This document shows positions 38,329 to 46,757 of a stretch of DNA of 64,000 bases, in pieces. The position numbers and the translations under genes are program-made. The stretch's first letter is position 1. Every line of letters starts with the position of its first letter. Source of the stretch: Bizionia saleffrena. GTDB taxonomy: Bacteria; Bacteroidota; Bacteroidia; Flavobacteriales; Flavobacteriaceae. A model generated the notes under the pieces. It worked only from the letters and a program-made list of their open reading frames with translations. It was not told the DNA's origin and made no database searches. The stretch is taken from the NCBI RefSeq assembly GCF_008086175.1, contig NZ_VSKM01000005.1, positions 1 to 64,000 on the forward strand, written 5' to 3'.

Positions 38329-39234
38329 ATGAAACAGTTAACAATTTTCACACTACTTGCAATCGCATTTATTACTAATGTAAATGCTCAGAACAAGAAA
38401 AAACAAGATCAAAAAGCCATAAAGGATATGTGCGGATGCTACGACGTGTCTTTTAATTTTGCCGAAACTTTTGAGTATGTTGAAGATTCTACCTATGTGC
38501 CTTCCAAAGTAAAACACGATAGAGGTTTGGAATGGGTAGCGTTAGTTAAAGATGAAAAAGATGAGATTGTATTACAACATTTGTTAATTGTAGAGACGAA
38601 GCAAGGGCCTTATATCGTAAAACATTGGCGACAAGATTGGGGGTTTCAAAACACAGAGTTATACACCTACAACCACGATAATAAATGGGACTTTGTAACA
38701 CTTCCAAAAAAGGATGTTAAAGGACAATGGACGCAAAAAGTGTTTCAAGTGGATGATAGTCCGCGTTATGAGGGCTCAGCCTCTTGGATACACGTTGATG
38801 GGAAAAGCTATTGGGAAAACACAACGGCAGCTCCGTTACCAAGACGAGAATACACAAAACGTAGCGACTACAATGTAACGGTAAGAACAAACAGACACGA
38901 AATTACAGATGCCGGTTGGGTTCACGATCAAGATAATAATAAGGTCTTACGCGAAACTGGAAAAGAAGATGTGGTTATAGCGCAGGAAAAAGGACACAAT
39001 GCATACGTAAAAGTAGCCGATAGTAAATGCATTGCAGCACAAGAGTATTGGAAAGAAAATGCGGAGAAGTGGGCCGTAGTACGGGCGAAATGGGATACTG
39101 TTTTCGAAAGAAATACTAATCTGTCGCTTGAAGAAAAAGTTGATAATAAAGTATTATTTAAATATTTGTTTGATGAAGAGAATTATAAAACTGCCGAGCA
39201 AATTAATCCAGTTATAGAATCATTTGTAAAATAG
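38329..39234 (+). CDS. DUF6607 family secreted protein
   Basis: The 301 residues start with a signal peptide (ending NVNAQ, about residue 21). The mature N-terminus contains DMCGCYDVSFNFAETF. The rest is rich in aromatic residues and has a beta-type pattern (for example LPRREYTKRSDYNVTVRTNRHE). It is first of a five-gene operon facing away from hmuR-hmuY. Such proteins are found beside haem and TonB genes, but no function is established. I assign DUF6607 from memory of its motif. Confidence 0.75.
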   Translation: MKQLTIFTLLAIAFITNVNAQNKKKQDQKAIKDMCGCYDVSFNFAETFEYVEDSTYVPSKVKHDRGLEWVALVKDEKDEIVLQHLLIVETKQGPYIVKHWRQDWGFQNTELYTYNHDNKWDFVTLPKKDVKGQWTQKVFQVDDSPRYEGSASWIHVDGKSYWENTTAAPLPRREYTKRSDYNVTVRTNRHEITDAGWVHDQDNNKVLRETGKEDVVIAQEKGHNAYVKVADSKCIAAQEYWKENAEKWAVVRAKWDTVFERNTNLSLEEKVDNKVLFKYLFDEENYKTAEQINPVIESFVK

Positions 39235-39238
39235 TACG

Positions 39239-40717
39239 ATGAAAAATTTAAAACAATTAGCTGTTGCCTTAACCCTAATTTTAGGGTGTGCAGCGCAAGC
39301 ACAAGAAAACGCTTTTTTAAGCCAAGATTTTTGGAAGACAAATCCAACAATCGAAATGGTTGACGCTAAAGTTAAAGCAGGAAACGATATTTCAGAATTC
39401 AATGGACGGTCGTTTAATGGTGTTGTTTACGCTATTTTGCAAGACGCGCCTTTAAAAACTATAAAACATAGTGTCGCTTTAGACGGAAATAAGGTAAACA
39501 AATTAACGCACGACGGAAGAACTTATATTTTCTGGGCGGCTTATAAAGGAAACGTCAAGCTAATGAAACACCTTTTAAGTAAAGGAGCAAAAACAGATAT
39601 CTTGGACGATAAAGGAAGTACAATCCTTAATTTTGCAGCCGGATCTGGTCAAACCAACACAAAAGTGTACGATTTATGTTTGGCAAACGGTGCCAATCTT
39701 AAAAAAGACCTAACGCCTTACGGTGCAAATGCCTTGTTATTAGTAGCGCCTTCTGCTAAAGATTTTACTTTAATAGAGTACTTCACAAAAAAAGGATTAC
39801 CTATTAATAGTGTCGATGCTAAAGGTAACGGTCTCTTTAACTATGTAGCTAAAAGCGGAAACATAGAGCTGTTGAAGCAATTAGTAAACAGCGGTATTAC
39901 AGGTAACGATAATGCTTTTATTACCGCAAGTCAAGGCACGCGCTCTACAACAAACGGTGTAGACGTTTTTAATTATTTAGAAAGCGCAGGGTTGCATCCT
40001 AATGTAACAACAGACACTGGAGAAACACCTTTACACGCTTTAGCTTCTAGAACAAAAGAGAGTGCAACTCTTACTTATTTTATTGAAAAAGGAGTAGATG
40101 TAAATCAAGAAGATACATCTGGTAATACCGCTTTTTTAAATGCTATACAACGTAATGACTTAGATGTTATTCAGTTGCTTTTTAAACACGTAAACACGAT
40201 TAACCACCAGAATAAAAAAGGAGAATCTGCATTAACTTTAGCGGTAGCACACAATACGCCAGAAGTGGTCAATTTCTTAATCGCAAATAACGCAGATGTT
40301 ATGGTAACTGATGCTAACGGCAACACGTTAACGCCCTATTTAATGGAGTCGTTTTCAGTAGCTAGAAAAGAGGCTTTTAAACGTAAACTTAATGCTTTAT
40401 CTGCAAAAGGCTTAGAGGTTGCAAAGGCTCAAAAAAATGGGAATACCGTATTTCATTTAGCATTAGATTCTAATAATTTAGAACTTATTACATTTGCAGC
40501 AGGACTTAATACCGATGTTAATGCTGAAAATAATGAGGGTTTAACGCCGTTACATAAAGCAGCAATGTTAGCTAAAGATACCGAAATTCTTAAATATTTA
40601 GTCTCTATCGGTGCAGAAAAAGAGACGGTAACCGATTTTGAAGAAACAGCATACGATTTAGCCTCAGAAAACGAAATCTTAAAAGCGAATAATATCGCGA
40701 TCGAATTTTTAAAATAG
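39239..40717 (+). CDS. Secreted ankyrin-repeat protein
   Basis: This 492-residue protein has a signal peptide (ending GCAAQAQ) and ankyrin repeats across about 70-490. Typical blocks are GRTYIFWAAYKGNVKLMKHLLSKGA, GETPLHALA, GNTAFLNAIQRNDLDVIQLL and GLTPLHKAAMLA. It is periplasmic or surface-exposed, which is unusual for ankyrin repeats, and presumably binds other proteins of this locus. It begins 4 bases after the DUF6607 gene and ends 8 bases before the next gene. Confidence 0.92.
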   Translation: MKNLKQLAVALTLILGCAAQAQENAFLSQDFWKTNPTIEMVDAKVKAGNDISEFNGRSFNGVVYAILQDAPLKTIKHSVALDGNKVNKLTHDGRTYIFWAAYKGNVKLMKHLLSKGAKTDILDDKGSTILNFAAGSGQTNTKVYDLCLANGANLKKDLTPYGANALLLVAPSAKDFTLIEYFTKKGLPINSVDAKGNGLFNYVAKSGNIELLKQLVNSGITGNDNAFITASQGTRSTTNGVDVFNYLESAGLHPNVTTDTGETPLHALASRTKESATLTYFIEKGVDVNQEDTSGNTAFLNAIQRNDLDVIQLLFKHVNTINHQNKKGESALTLAVAHNTPEVVNFLIANNADVMVTDANGNTLTPYLMESFSVARKEAFKRKLNALSAKGLEVAKAQKNGNTVFHLALDSNNLELITFAAGLNTDVNAENNEGLTPLHKAAMLAKDTEILKYLVSIGAEKETVTDFEETAYDLASENEILKANNIAIEFLK

Positions 40718-40725
40718 TATATATA

Positions 40726-41211
40726 ATGAAGACTTATAAACAATTATTGGTAGTAGGAGTGGTTCTATTCGGACTATTATCTTTTACACTCCCCTCGGAA
40801 AGCACGACGTATAAATGTATGATTCAAATGACGAATTACACCGGAGAATCGGCGTACGTTGTGGTGTCTTTAATTAATCCTAAAGGTGATTATGAAGAAA
40901 CACTTTCCGTTCAAGGTGACGACGACGAGTGGTACCACGATATTTCTGAGTGGTGGAAATTCTACGGAAAAAAAAGGGGTAATATTGATGCGATAACCGG
41001 AGCGACAATAGCTGGTGGTGCCCGCAATATTAGTATTATCGCTATTGACGATTCTAAAATTGATGCGGGTTACAGTATTCGTTTTGAAACAGCTGTTGAG
41101 GATCAAGAATATTACACTAAAGATGTCGCGTTTCCATTAACTTCAGAAACCGTAAAAAGTAAACAAGAAGGCACCGGTTTTATACGTTATGTGCGTATAA
41201 TGCCTAATTAA
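40726..41211 (+). CDS. DUF2271 family secreted protein
   Basis: The 161 residues have a hydrophobic signal segment at the N-terminus (about 7-24). The mature part has YKCMIQMTNYTGESAYVVV, WYHDISEWWKFY and GAT--GG pieces, which match DUF2271. These proteins commonly neighbour PepSY-domain reductases, as here, and are thought to act in the periplasm. The function is unknown. Confidence 0.8.
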   Translation: MKTYKQLLVVGVVLFGLLSFTLPSESTTYKCMIQMTNYTGESAYVVVSLINPKGDYEETLSVQGDDDEWYHDISEWWKFYGKKRGNIDAITGATIAGGARNISIIAIDDSKIDAGYSIRFETAVEDQEYYTKDVAFPLTSETVKSKQEGTGFIRYVRIMPN

Positions 41212-41223
41212 ACGGTATTTAAT

Positions 41224-43419
41224 ATGACTATTTCAATTTGGAGATACAGCCACCTTGCGCTAGCTGTATCTTCTTTTGTTTTTATTTTTCTAGCTTCCGT
41301 TACCGGAATTGTTTTAGCTTTTCAGCCCATTTCAGAGCAAATACAGCCGTATAAAAGCGATGGGTTTGACACGGTTTCTTTGGCCGAAACACTATCGGTA
41401 TTTAATAAAGCGTACCCCGAAGTGACCACCCTAGAGATTGATACTAACGATTTTGTTTCGGCGTCCGTTATTAGTGAAAACGACAAAAATTTAAATGGTT
41501 ATTTTAATCCTATTACTGCTGAATTTCTTGGTAAAAAAATTGAATCGTCTAAGGTGTTTCAATTTGCAACCACTTTGCACAGATCGTTGTTTTTAAAAGG
41601 TGTAGGCCGTTTTTTTATGGGGTTGTGTTCGTTTTTACTCTTTTTAATAGCCGTTTCGGGTGCTGTTTTAATACTTAAACGTCAGCGCAGTATTAAAAAG
41701 TTCTTCGCAAAAATTGTCAACGATAATTTTGCGCAATATTGGCACGTCGTTTTAGGCCGATTATCTTTAATTCCAATTATAATAATTACCGTTACTGGTG
41801 TTTATTTATCGCTTTTAAAATTTAACCTGTTACCAGAAAGTAACATGTCGCAGTCTATAAATTACGAGGCAATTACAGAGCGCCCTAAACAAGATATCGC
41901 AGCGTTTGCTGTTTTTAAAAACATTAAACTTACCGATGTAAAATCAGTCGAATTTCCCTTTTCTAGCGATGTCGCAGATTTTTATACTATCTATTTAAAG
42001 GACAAGAAAATTGTAGTGAACCAATTTACGGGCGAAGTACTAAGTGAAATTAATTATCCGCTAGTCACGCTATTGTCAACGTTAAGCTTAAACTTACACA
42101 CAGGAAAAGGTAGCATTATTTGGTCTTTAGTTTTAGCGTTTGCGAGTATAAACATACTGTTCTTTATCTATTCTGGTTTTGCAATGACGCTAAAGCGCCA
42201 AAAAGCGAAACTGAGAAACAAGCTTAAAAAACATAAATGCGAATATATTGTTTTGGTGGGTTCAGAAAATGGGAGCACTATTCCATTTGCCAATGCGTTT
42301 TATAAACAATTATTAAAAGCAGGGAAAACCGCTTATATCACAGAACTTAATAAGTACCAAACGTTTAAAAAAGCAAAACATATTATTGTGTTTACGGCCA
42401 CGTATGGCGAAGGCGAGCCGCCAACCAATGCCAATACCTTTTTACAGCAATTAAAAAACACCGAGCAGTTACAACCTCTGTCTTTCTCGGTTGTGGGTTT
42501 TGGGTCGTATGCGTACCCCGACTTTTGCCAATTTGCACTAGATGTCGACCGTGGGTTTACAGCGCAGCACGCACATCAGTTTTTGCCGCCGTTTAAAATT
42601 AACGACCGCTCGCTAGAAGCTTTCAACCAATGGGTTTCTTCTTTTAACACAGCATCAGGTTTAGCATTACACATTCCGCAGAAAAAATTAGTAGCACCAC
42701 CAAAACGTACTAAAGCATTGCAAGTTGTGCGTAAAACAGAAGTGAAGACAAACCCAGATAACACGTTTATTGTAACCTTAAAACCAGCAAAAAATCTGCG
42801 ATTTAATTCGGGCGATTTATTGGCCGTATATCCAGAAAACGATTACCGCGAACGTTTATATTCTATCGGTAAAGTAGCTGGAAATATACAACTAAGCGTA
42901 AAACATTATGCTAATGGTTTTGGTTCTAATTATCTCAACTCACTTCAGCAAAATACCGTGTTTAAAGCACGAGTTATAAATAACGCGGCCTTTCATTTTC
43001 CTGAAAAAGCGACACGCGTGCTTCTAATTGCAAACGGAACGGGGATCGCTCCTTTTGTGGGAATGTTGCACGAAAATACGTCTAAAATCGACACCCATTT
43101 GTATTACGGGTTGCGCGAACAAGAATCTTTAATCGTGTATAAATACGATTTAGATGTTGTCCTTAAAAATAAACAATTACACCAAATACACCTGGCGTTT
43201 TCAAGGGTTGGAAACACGAAGTATGTTCAAAATTTATTACAAAATGACGCGGTGTTTGTAGCAGAAACACTTCAAAATAATGGAGTTATAATGCTGTGCG
43301 GATCGCTAGCAATGCAAAAAGGAGTATTGGAAACCTTAAACGCTATTTGCGAAACGCAGAACCAAAAACCATTGCGTTACTATCAAGAAAAAAAGCAATT
43401 AAAAATGGATTGCTATTAA
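41224..43419 (+). CDS. PepSY-TM / flavodoxin / FNR-like fused reductase
   Basis: The 731 residues combine three parts. Membrane helices with PepSY-type periplasmic domains occupy about 1-335 (four segments near 10-33, 130-152, 175-200 and 290-325). A flavodoxin-like domain follows at about 340-480 (VGSENGSTIPFANAF, FTATYGEGEPPTNA). Last is a CysJ/FNR-like FAD and NAD(P)H domain at about 500-731 (ERLYSIGK, NGTGIAPFVGMLHE, LCGSLAMQKGV, aromatic C-terminus DCY). This can pass electrons from cytoplasmic NAD(P)H through FAD and FMN to the membrane. From its place I infer reduction of ferric iron or haem. It follows DUF2271 by 12 bases. Confidence 0.88.
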   Translation: MTISIWRYSHLALAVSSFVFIFLASVTGIVLAFQPISEQIQPYKSDGFDTVSLAETLSVFNKAYPEVTTLEIDTNDFVSASVISENDKNLNGYFNPITAEFLGKKIESSKVFQFATTLHRSLFLKGVGRFFMGLCSFLLFLIAVSGAVLILKRQRSIKKFFAKIVNDNFAQYWHVVLGRLSLIPIIIITVTGVYLSLLKFNLLPESNMSQSINYEAITERPKQDIAAFAVFKNIKLTDVKSVEFPFSSDVADFYTIYLKDKKIVVNQFTGEVLSEINYPLVTLLSTLSLNLHTGKGSIIWSLVLAFASINILFFIYSGFAMTLKRQKAKLRNKLKKHKCEYIVLVGSENGSTIPFANAFYKQLLKAGKTAYITELNKYQTFKKAKHIIVFTATYGEGEPPTNANTFLQQLKNTEQLQPLSFSVVGFGSYAYPDFCQFALDVDRGFTAQHAHQFLPPFKINDRSLEAFNQWVSSFNTASGLALHIPQKKLVAPPKRTKALQVVRKTEVKTNPDNTFIVTLKPAKNLRFNSGDLLAVYPENDYRERLYSIGKVAGNIQLSVKHYANGFGSNYLNSLQQNTVFKARVINNAAFHFPEKATRVLLIANGTGIAPFVGMLHENTSKIDTHLYYGLREQESLIVYKYDLDVVLKNKQLHQIHLAFSRVGNTKYVQNLLQNDAVFVAETLQNNGVIMLCGSLAMQKGVLETLNAICETQNQKPLRYYQEKKQLKMDCY

Positions 43420-43436
43420 CATTAAAAACAAGTATT

Positions 43437-43784
43437 ATGTGCCATAGTCTAAAAATATTATCCAAAGGAAAAAGCGGAAACCTTTCTGTTTGCCATAACT
43501 GCGATGTGTATCATTTAGAATTTAACAACTTGTATTTTGAGTTTGACAACGATCAATTTCAGCAATTTCAGCATTTTGTATTGGAAGTCGACAGTGAGTA
43601 CTGGGAAACCAAGTACGCCCAAGTAGATATTAAGAGAAAAATACCTATACCGTCGGTGCAAGAGAATTTAGTGCTAATGTTTAACCGTCAAGAAATACAA
43701 GAGTTAAAAGCGCTAATGCTTTATAAAAAAAGCAATGGTTTTTTATCTGTAGACGATATCGACTACAAACTTATTTTAAATTAA
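43437..43784 (+). CDS. Small Cys-containing protein (DUF6686-like)
   Basis: The start is placed at the ATG at 43437, 17 bases after the reductase stop; an earlier in-frame ATG (43296) would overlap the reductase. The resulting 115-residue protein starts MCHSLKILSKGKSGNLSVC and contains C-x2-C (VCHNCDVY). A beta-rich core follows (EFNNLYFEFDNDQFQQF) and a helical end. The cysteines suggest metal or haem binding, though this is inference. It is the last gene of the haem-associated operon. I assign DUF6686 from memory only. Confidence 0.75.
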   Translation: MCHSLKILSKGKSGNLSVCHNCDVYHLEFNNLYFEFDNDQFQQFQHFVLEVDSEYWETKYAQVDIKRKIPIPSVQENLVLMFNRQEIQELKALMLYKKSNGFLSVDDIDYKLILN

Positions 43785-43846
43785 TGAGTTTTTGGGTGAC
43801 TGAGTTTAACAAGCACAAACGATCATTATAAACTTACCAAAGACAG

Positions 43847-44401
43847 TTAAGAAGTGGTCTCTGCTTCCGTTTCTGGTGTTTCGTCGGGTGTTGTTTCATC
43901 TTCAAATAAGTCATCGGCTTCAGTTTTAATAATACGCGGTAAAACTAAGGGCGCCAAACTTTTTACAGGCTCGTAGAGTAATGAGTCTTCTAGCTCTTCT
44001 TCAGATAAAAAGGGCAAAGAATTATTCATTGTATTAAAAACAATAAGTAAAATGCTTAGAATCAATCCAATTTTTAAAACGCCGAAGACAGCACCTAGTA
44101 AGCGGTTTAAAATTCCTAAAGCAGCAAAATTGGCGAGTTTGGTTAACGCTTTTCCTGCAATAGAAATCACCACAATAATCACCACAAAAGTAATAGCGAA
44201 TGCGGTTACATTAATAGTTTGCTCGTCCCATTCTGTTTTGTTTTCTAAAAAAGAACCGGCGAAATGACTAAAATGAATTGCCCCATAAACCCCAGCGACC
44301 AGAGCAACCAGCGAGGCAACCTCTACAAATAATCCTTTCATAAAACCACGCACCAAACCAAACAGTAATAAGGCCGCCAATACAATATCAATAACACTCA
44401 T
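43847..44401 (-). CDS. cvpA: CvpA family membrane protein
   Basis: The 184 residues have four membrane segments in the first 130 residues (MSVIDIVLAALLLFGLVRGFMKGL, then ASLVALVAGVYGAI, VTAFAITFVVIIVV and GVLKIGLILSILLIV), the CvpA layout. The tail is acidic and Thr/Glu-rich. CvpA proteins have roles in envelope maintenance and colicin V-type processes. It is converging with the Cys-containing protein gene. Confidence 0.88.
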   Translation of the reverse strand: MSVIDIVLAALLLFGLVRGFMKGLFVEVASLVALVAGVYGAIHFSHFAGSFLENKTEWDEQTINVTAFAITFVVIIVVISIAGKALTKLANFAALGILNRLLGAVFGVLKIGLILSILLIVFNTMNNSLPFLSEEELEDSLLYEPVKSLAPLVLPRIIKTEADDLFEDETTPDETPETEAETTS

Positions 44402-44419
44402 AATACATCAGAATTTTAA

Positions 44420-44427
44420 CAAATATA
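44420..44427 (-). promoter_or_regulatory. -7 element of cvpA
   Basis: On the minus strand TATATTTG lies 18 bases before the cvpA ATG. A TTTG (minus, 44449-44452) sits 21 bases further upstream, giving the complete TTTG-N21-TAnnTTTG layout. Confidence 0.7.
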
Positions 44428-44572
44428 AATTAACTTTGCCACTGCAACCAAATACCTTTGTGTTTAAGGTTGTAGAAACCCATTTTAGCACTTAAAACCA
44501 CTGTTTTTTGTTGCCAGAATGTAAAAGGAATATAAATAATTAAAGAAATTTCCTAAACATAGGAATCACTAT

Positions 44573-44929
44573 ATGTCAAGAGACACAGAATTAAAAGAAC
44601 GCTGGGAATTGCTGGTATTAAAGCTATCCAACCAGTTTGCAGACGGAGATCCGTTAGAGTTAGACGCCATAATTTACCTGGTTGGCGTACAAGAATTAGG
44701 GCAGTTACATCGCAGCTTTAAAAAAGACCATAAACTCGATTTAATGCACATAGCAATTTGTAAATTACTAAGCCCATACGGCTATTACAAACTCGATTAT
44801 GTCGACGATGAAGGCTGGCCACATTACACAATAGAAGAAGAATTACCACATTTAAAAGCTGGAGAACAAAGCGTTTTAATGAAAGAAGCATTGGTAAATT
44901 ATTTTGTAGAAAACGACTTTATAAATTAG
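44573..44929 (+). CDS. Conserved small protein of unknown function
   Basis: The 118 residues are soluble and mostly helical, without signal peptide (MSRDTELKERWELLVLKLSNQFADGDPLELDAIIYLVGVQ). No domain is recognised. It lies between cvpA (divergent) and pheS and is followed after 6 bases by a dispersed repeat. The composition looks coding throughout. Confidence 0.75.
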   Translation: MSRDTELKERWELLVLKLSNQFADGDPLELDAIIYLVGVQELGQLHRSFKKDHKLDLMHIAICKLLSPYGYYKLDYVDDEGWPHYTIEEELPHLKAGEQSVLMKEALVNYFVENDFIN

Positions 44930-44935
44930 CAATTA

Positions 44936-45015
44936 GGGCGTTACCCAAAGGGTCAGGCTATTCGCTAAATCTTTTTGCGAAAAAGCAAAAAGGATATCGC
45001 TGCTATCCTTAACGC
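44936..45015 (+). repeat. Interspersed structured repeat, copy 1 (cloverleaf-like)
   Basis: This copy runs from GGGCGTTACC to TAACGC and matches, in reverse orientation, the element at 53631-53713. GCGTTA at the start pairs with TAACGC at the end. Inside are three hairpins: ACCC-AAA-GGGT, CTTTTTGC/GCAAAAAG, and GGATA/TATCC. The paired changes against copy 2 support the fold. Confidence 0.85.
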
Positions 45016-45034
45016 AAAAACCACAATAAATCAG

Positions 45035-45042
45035 TAAATTTG
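45035..45042 (+). promoter_or_regulatory. -7 element of pheS
   Basis: TAAATTTG matches TAnnTTTG and lies 42 bases before the pheS ATG, just after the repeat copy. Confidence 0.5.
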
Positions 45043-45084
45043 CAGCCATTTTAATTACTAAGTGACCGGTAATCACAAGATATT

Positions 45085-46101
45085 ATGATAGATAAGATAA
45101 AAGAACTTATAGCAGAAGCAGATGCTTTTACAACACAGTCTCAAGAAGAAGTAGAGGCTTTTAGAATAAAATTTTTAGGCAAAAAAGGACTCCTTAATAC
45201 GTATTTTGCCGAGTTTAGAAATGTGGCAAACGATCAGAAAAAAGAATTTGGTCAAGCCATAAATCAGTTAAAAAACACGGCCCAAGATAAAGTTAACACC
45301 TTAAAAGAAGGGTTAGCAAATTCAGAAGAAGCTGTTTCTAGTGGCGACCTGTCAAGACCAGGCGATCCTGTTTCTATTGGAGCAAGACATCCTATTTCTA
45401 TAGTTAAAAACCAAATTATCGATATCTTTTCTAATATCGGTTTTAACGTTAGTGAAGGTCCGGAAATAGAAGACGATTGGCATAACTTTACCGCATTAAA
45501 TTTGCCAGAATACCATCCGGCACGCGATATGCAAGACACGTTTTTTATTCAAACCAATCCCGATATTTTATTGCGTACGCACACCAGTTCTGTGCAAGTG
45601 CGTTATATGGAAAATAACGTACCACCTATTCGTACTATTTCACCGGGACGTGTCTACAGAAACGAGGCGATTTCGTCCCGTTCTCACTGTTTCTTTCATC
45701 AAGTAGAAGGTTTGTATATCGATAAAGATGTTAGTTTTGCAGATTTAAAACAAACGCTTCAGTATTTCACTACAGAAATGTTCGGGAAATCTAAAATTAG
45801 ACTCCGTCCGTCGTACTTTCCATTTACAGAACCAAGTGCAGAAATCGATGTGTATTGGGGGCTAGAAACAGAAACCGATCATAAGATTACAAAAGGTACA
45901 GGGTGGTTAGAAATTGGAGGTTGTGGTATGGTAGATCCTAATGTTTTAAAAAACTGTAACATCGATCCCGAAGAATATTCAGGGTTTGCTTTTGGAGTTG
46001 GAATAGATCGTATTGCGATGCTGTTGCACCAAATTAGCGATATTAGATTATTAAGTGAAAACGATGTGCGCTTTTTAGAGCAATTTAAAAGTGCTTTATA
46101 A
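45085..46101 (+). CDS. pheS: Phenylalanine-tRNA ligase alpha subunit
   Basis: The 338 residues form a full-length PheS. An N-terminal coiled region (1-90) is followed by the catalytic core with HPI (GARHPISIVK), FHQVEG, class II motif 2 (PGRVYRNEAISSRSHCFFHQVEG) and motif 3 (GFAFGVGIDRIAMLL). It charges tRNA-Phe with the beta subunit, which is not in the window. A terminator follows. Confidence 0.97.
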   Translation: MIDKIKELIAEADAFTTQSQEEVEAFRIKFLGKKGLLNTYFAEFRNVANDQKKEFGQAINQLKNTAQDKVNTLKEGLANSEEAVSSGDLSRPGDPVSIGARHPISIVKNQIIDIFSNIGFNVSEGPEIEDDWHNFTALNLPEYHPARDMQDTFFIQTNPDILLRTHTSSVQVRYMENNVPPIRTISPGRVYRNEAISSRSHCFFHQVEGLYIDKDVSFADLKQTLQYFTTEMFGKSKIRLRPSYFPFTEPSAEIDVYWGLETETDHKITKGTGWLEIGGCGMVDPNVLKNCNIDPEEYSGFAFGVGIDRIAMLLHQISDIRLLSENDVRFLEQFKSAL

Positions 46102-46130
46102 ACCGTACTCATAACTTTATTATAGACTTA

Positions 46131-46156
46131 AAACCGATAGCAATATCGGTTTTTTT
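46131..46156 (+). terminator. Terminator after pheS
   Basis: AAACCGATA and TATCGGTTT form a nine-base stem on a GCAA tetraloop, followed by a T-run. Confidence 0.9.
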
Positions 46157-46182
46157 ATTTAACATTTTTTTAACTTCGCTTA

Positions 46183-46200
46183 GTTCGGGGTAAACCGAAC
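46183..46200. promoter_or_regulatory. Inverted-repeat operator candidate upstream of the efflux regulator
   Basis: GTTCGG-GGTAAA-CCGAAC is an exact six-base inverted repeat with a six-base spacer. It ends 6 bases before the -7 element at 46207, so it covers the -33 position of the promoter. This is where a repressor such as the regulator encoded next would act. Confidence 0.65.
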
Positions 46201-46206
46201 GTGTTG

Positions 46207-46214
46207 TATTTTTG
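46207..46214 (+). promoter_or_regulatory. -7 element of the efflux operon
   Basis: TATTTTTG matches TAnnTTTG exactly and lies 28 bases before the regulator ATG. Confidence 0.7.
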
Positions 46215-46242
46215 CTCACTTACTAAAAAATTAAAGACGTAA

Positions 46243-46746
46243 ATGACTAACCCTATTTGTGACAAGAAAAGTGAACTCGTCGAGAAGTTGGGGGTTCATA
46301 TGGAAAACACAGAGCATCTCGCTCCTGTGGCTGCCAGAATTTTAGCCTACATCATTCTTACAGGAAAAGTGGGTACTACCTTTGAAGATCTCGTTTTACG
46401 TTTATGTGCAAGTAAAAGTACTATCTCTACACATTTACATCATCTACAAGATTTAAGTAAAATACAATACTTTACTAAAGTGGGAGATCGTAAAAAGTAC
46501 TTTGTAATTAATCCAGACAAGATTTTACAAAAGATTGATGATATGCTGTCTACTTGGTGTGAGGAAAAACAATTACACGTAGAAGTAAAAAGTTACAAGG
46601 AATCTATAAACGCTTTAGAGCAAATTACTCCGGCAGAAACTTTCGATTTAAGTTTCCATAATGATTATATCCAATTTATAGACGAAGCATCAGCCTCGAT
46701 GAGACAATTAAAAATAAAAATAGACAATAATAAATCTGAAATATAA
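46243..46746 (+). CDS. GbsR/MarR-type transcriptional regulator
   Basis: The 167 residues carry a winged helix-turn-helix in the GbsR/MarR style (RILAYIILTGKVGTTFEDLVLRLCASKSTISTHLHHLQDL, about 30-70) and a helical C-terminus. It is the first gene of the operon with the three efflux genes, so it likely controls its own transcription and theirs through the inverted repeat at 46183-46200. Confidence 0.85.
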   Translation: MTNPICDKKSELVEKLGVHMENTEHLAPVAARILAYIILTGKVGTTFEDLVLRLCASKSTISTHLHHLQDLSKIQYFTKVGDRKKYFVINPDKILQKIDDMLSTWCEEKQLHVEVKSYKESINALEQITPAETFDLSFHNDYIQFIDEASASMRQLKIKIDNNKSEI

Positions 46747-46757
46747 ACGCCAAGACA

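Noticed and set aside
43296-43436. Extended N-terminus of the small Cys protein
   Set aside because: It overlaps the end of the reductase gene in another frame and has no family likeness; the ATG at 43437 is 17 bases after the reductase stop.
44936-45015. Reading the repeat at 44936 as a tRNA or a transposon end
   Set aside because: The cloverleaf-like plan lacks the anticodon arm, T-loop and CCA features of a tRNA, and no transposase or target-site duplication is seen.
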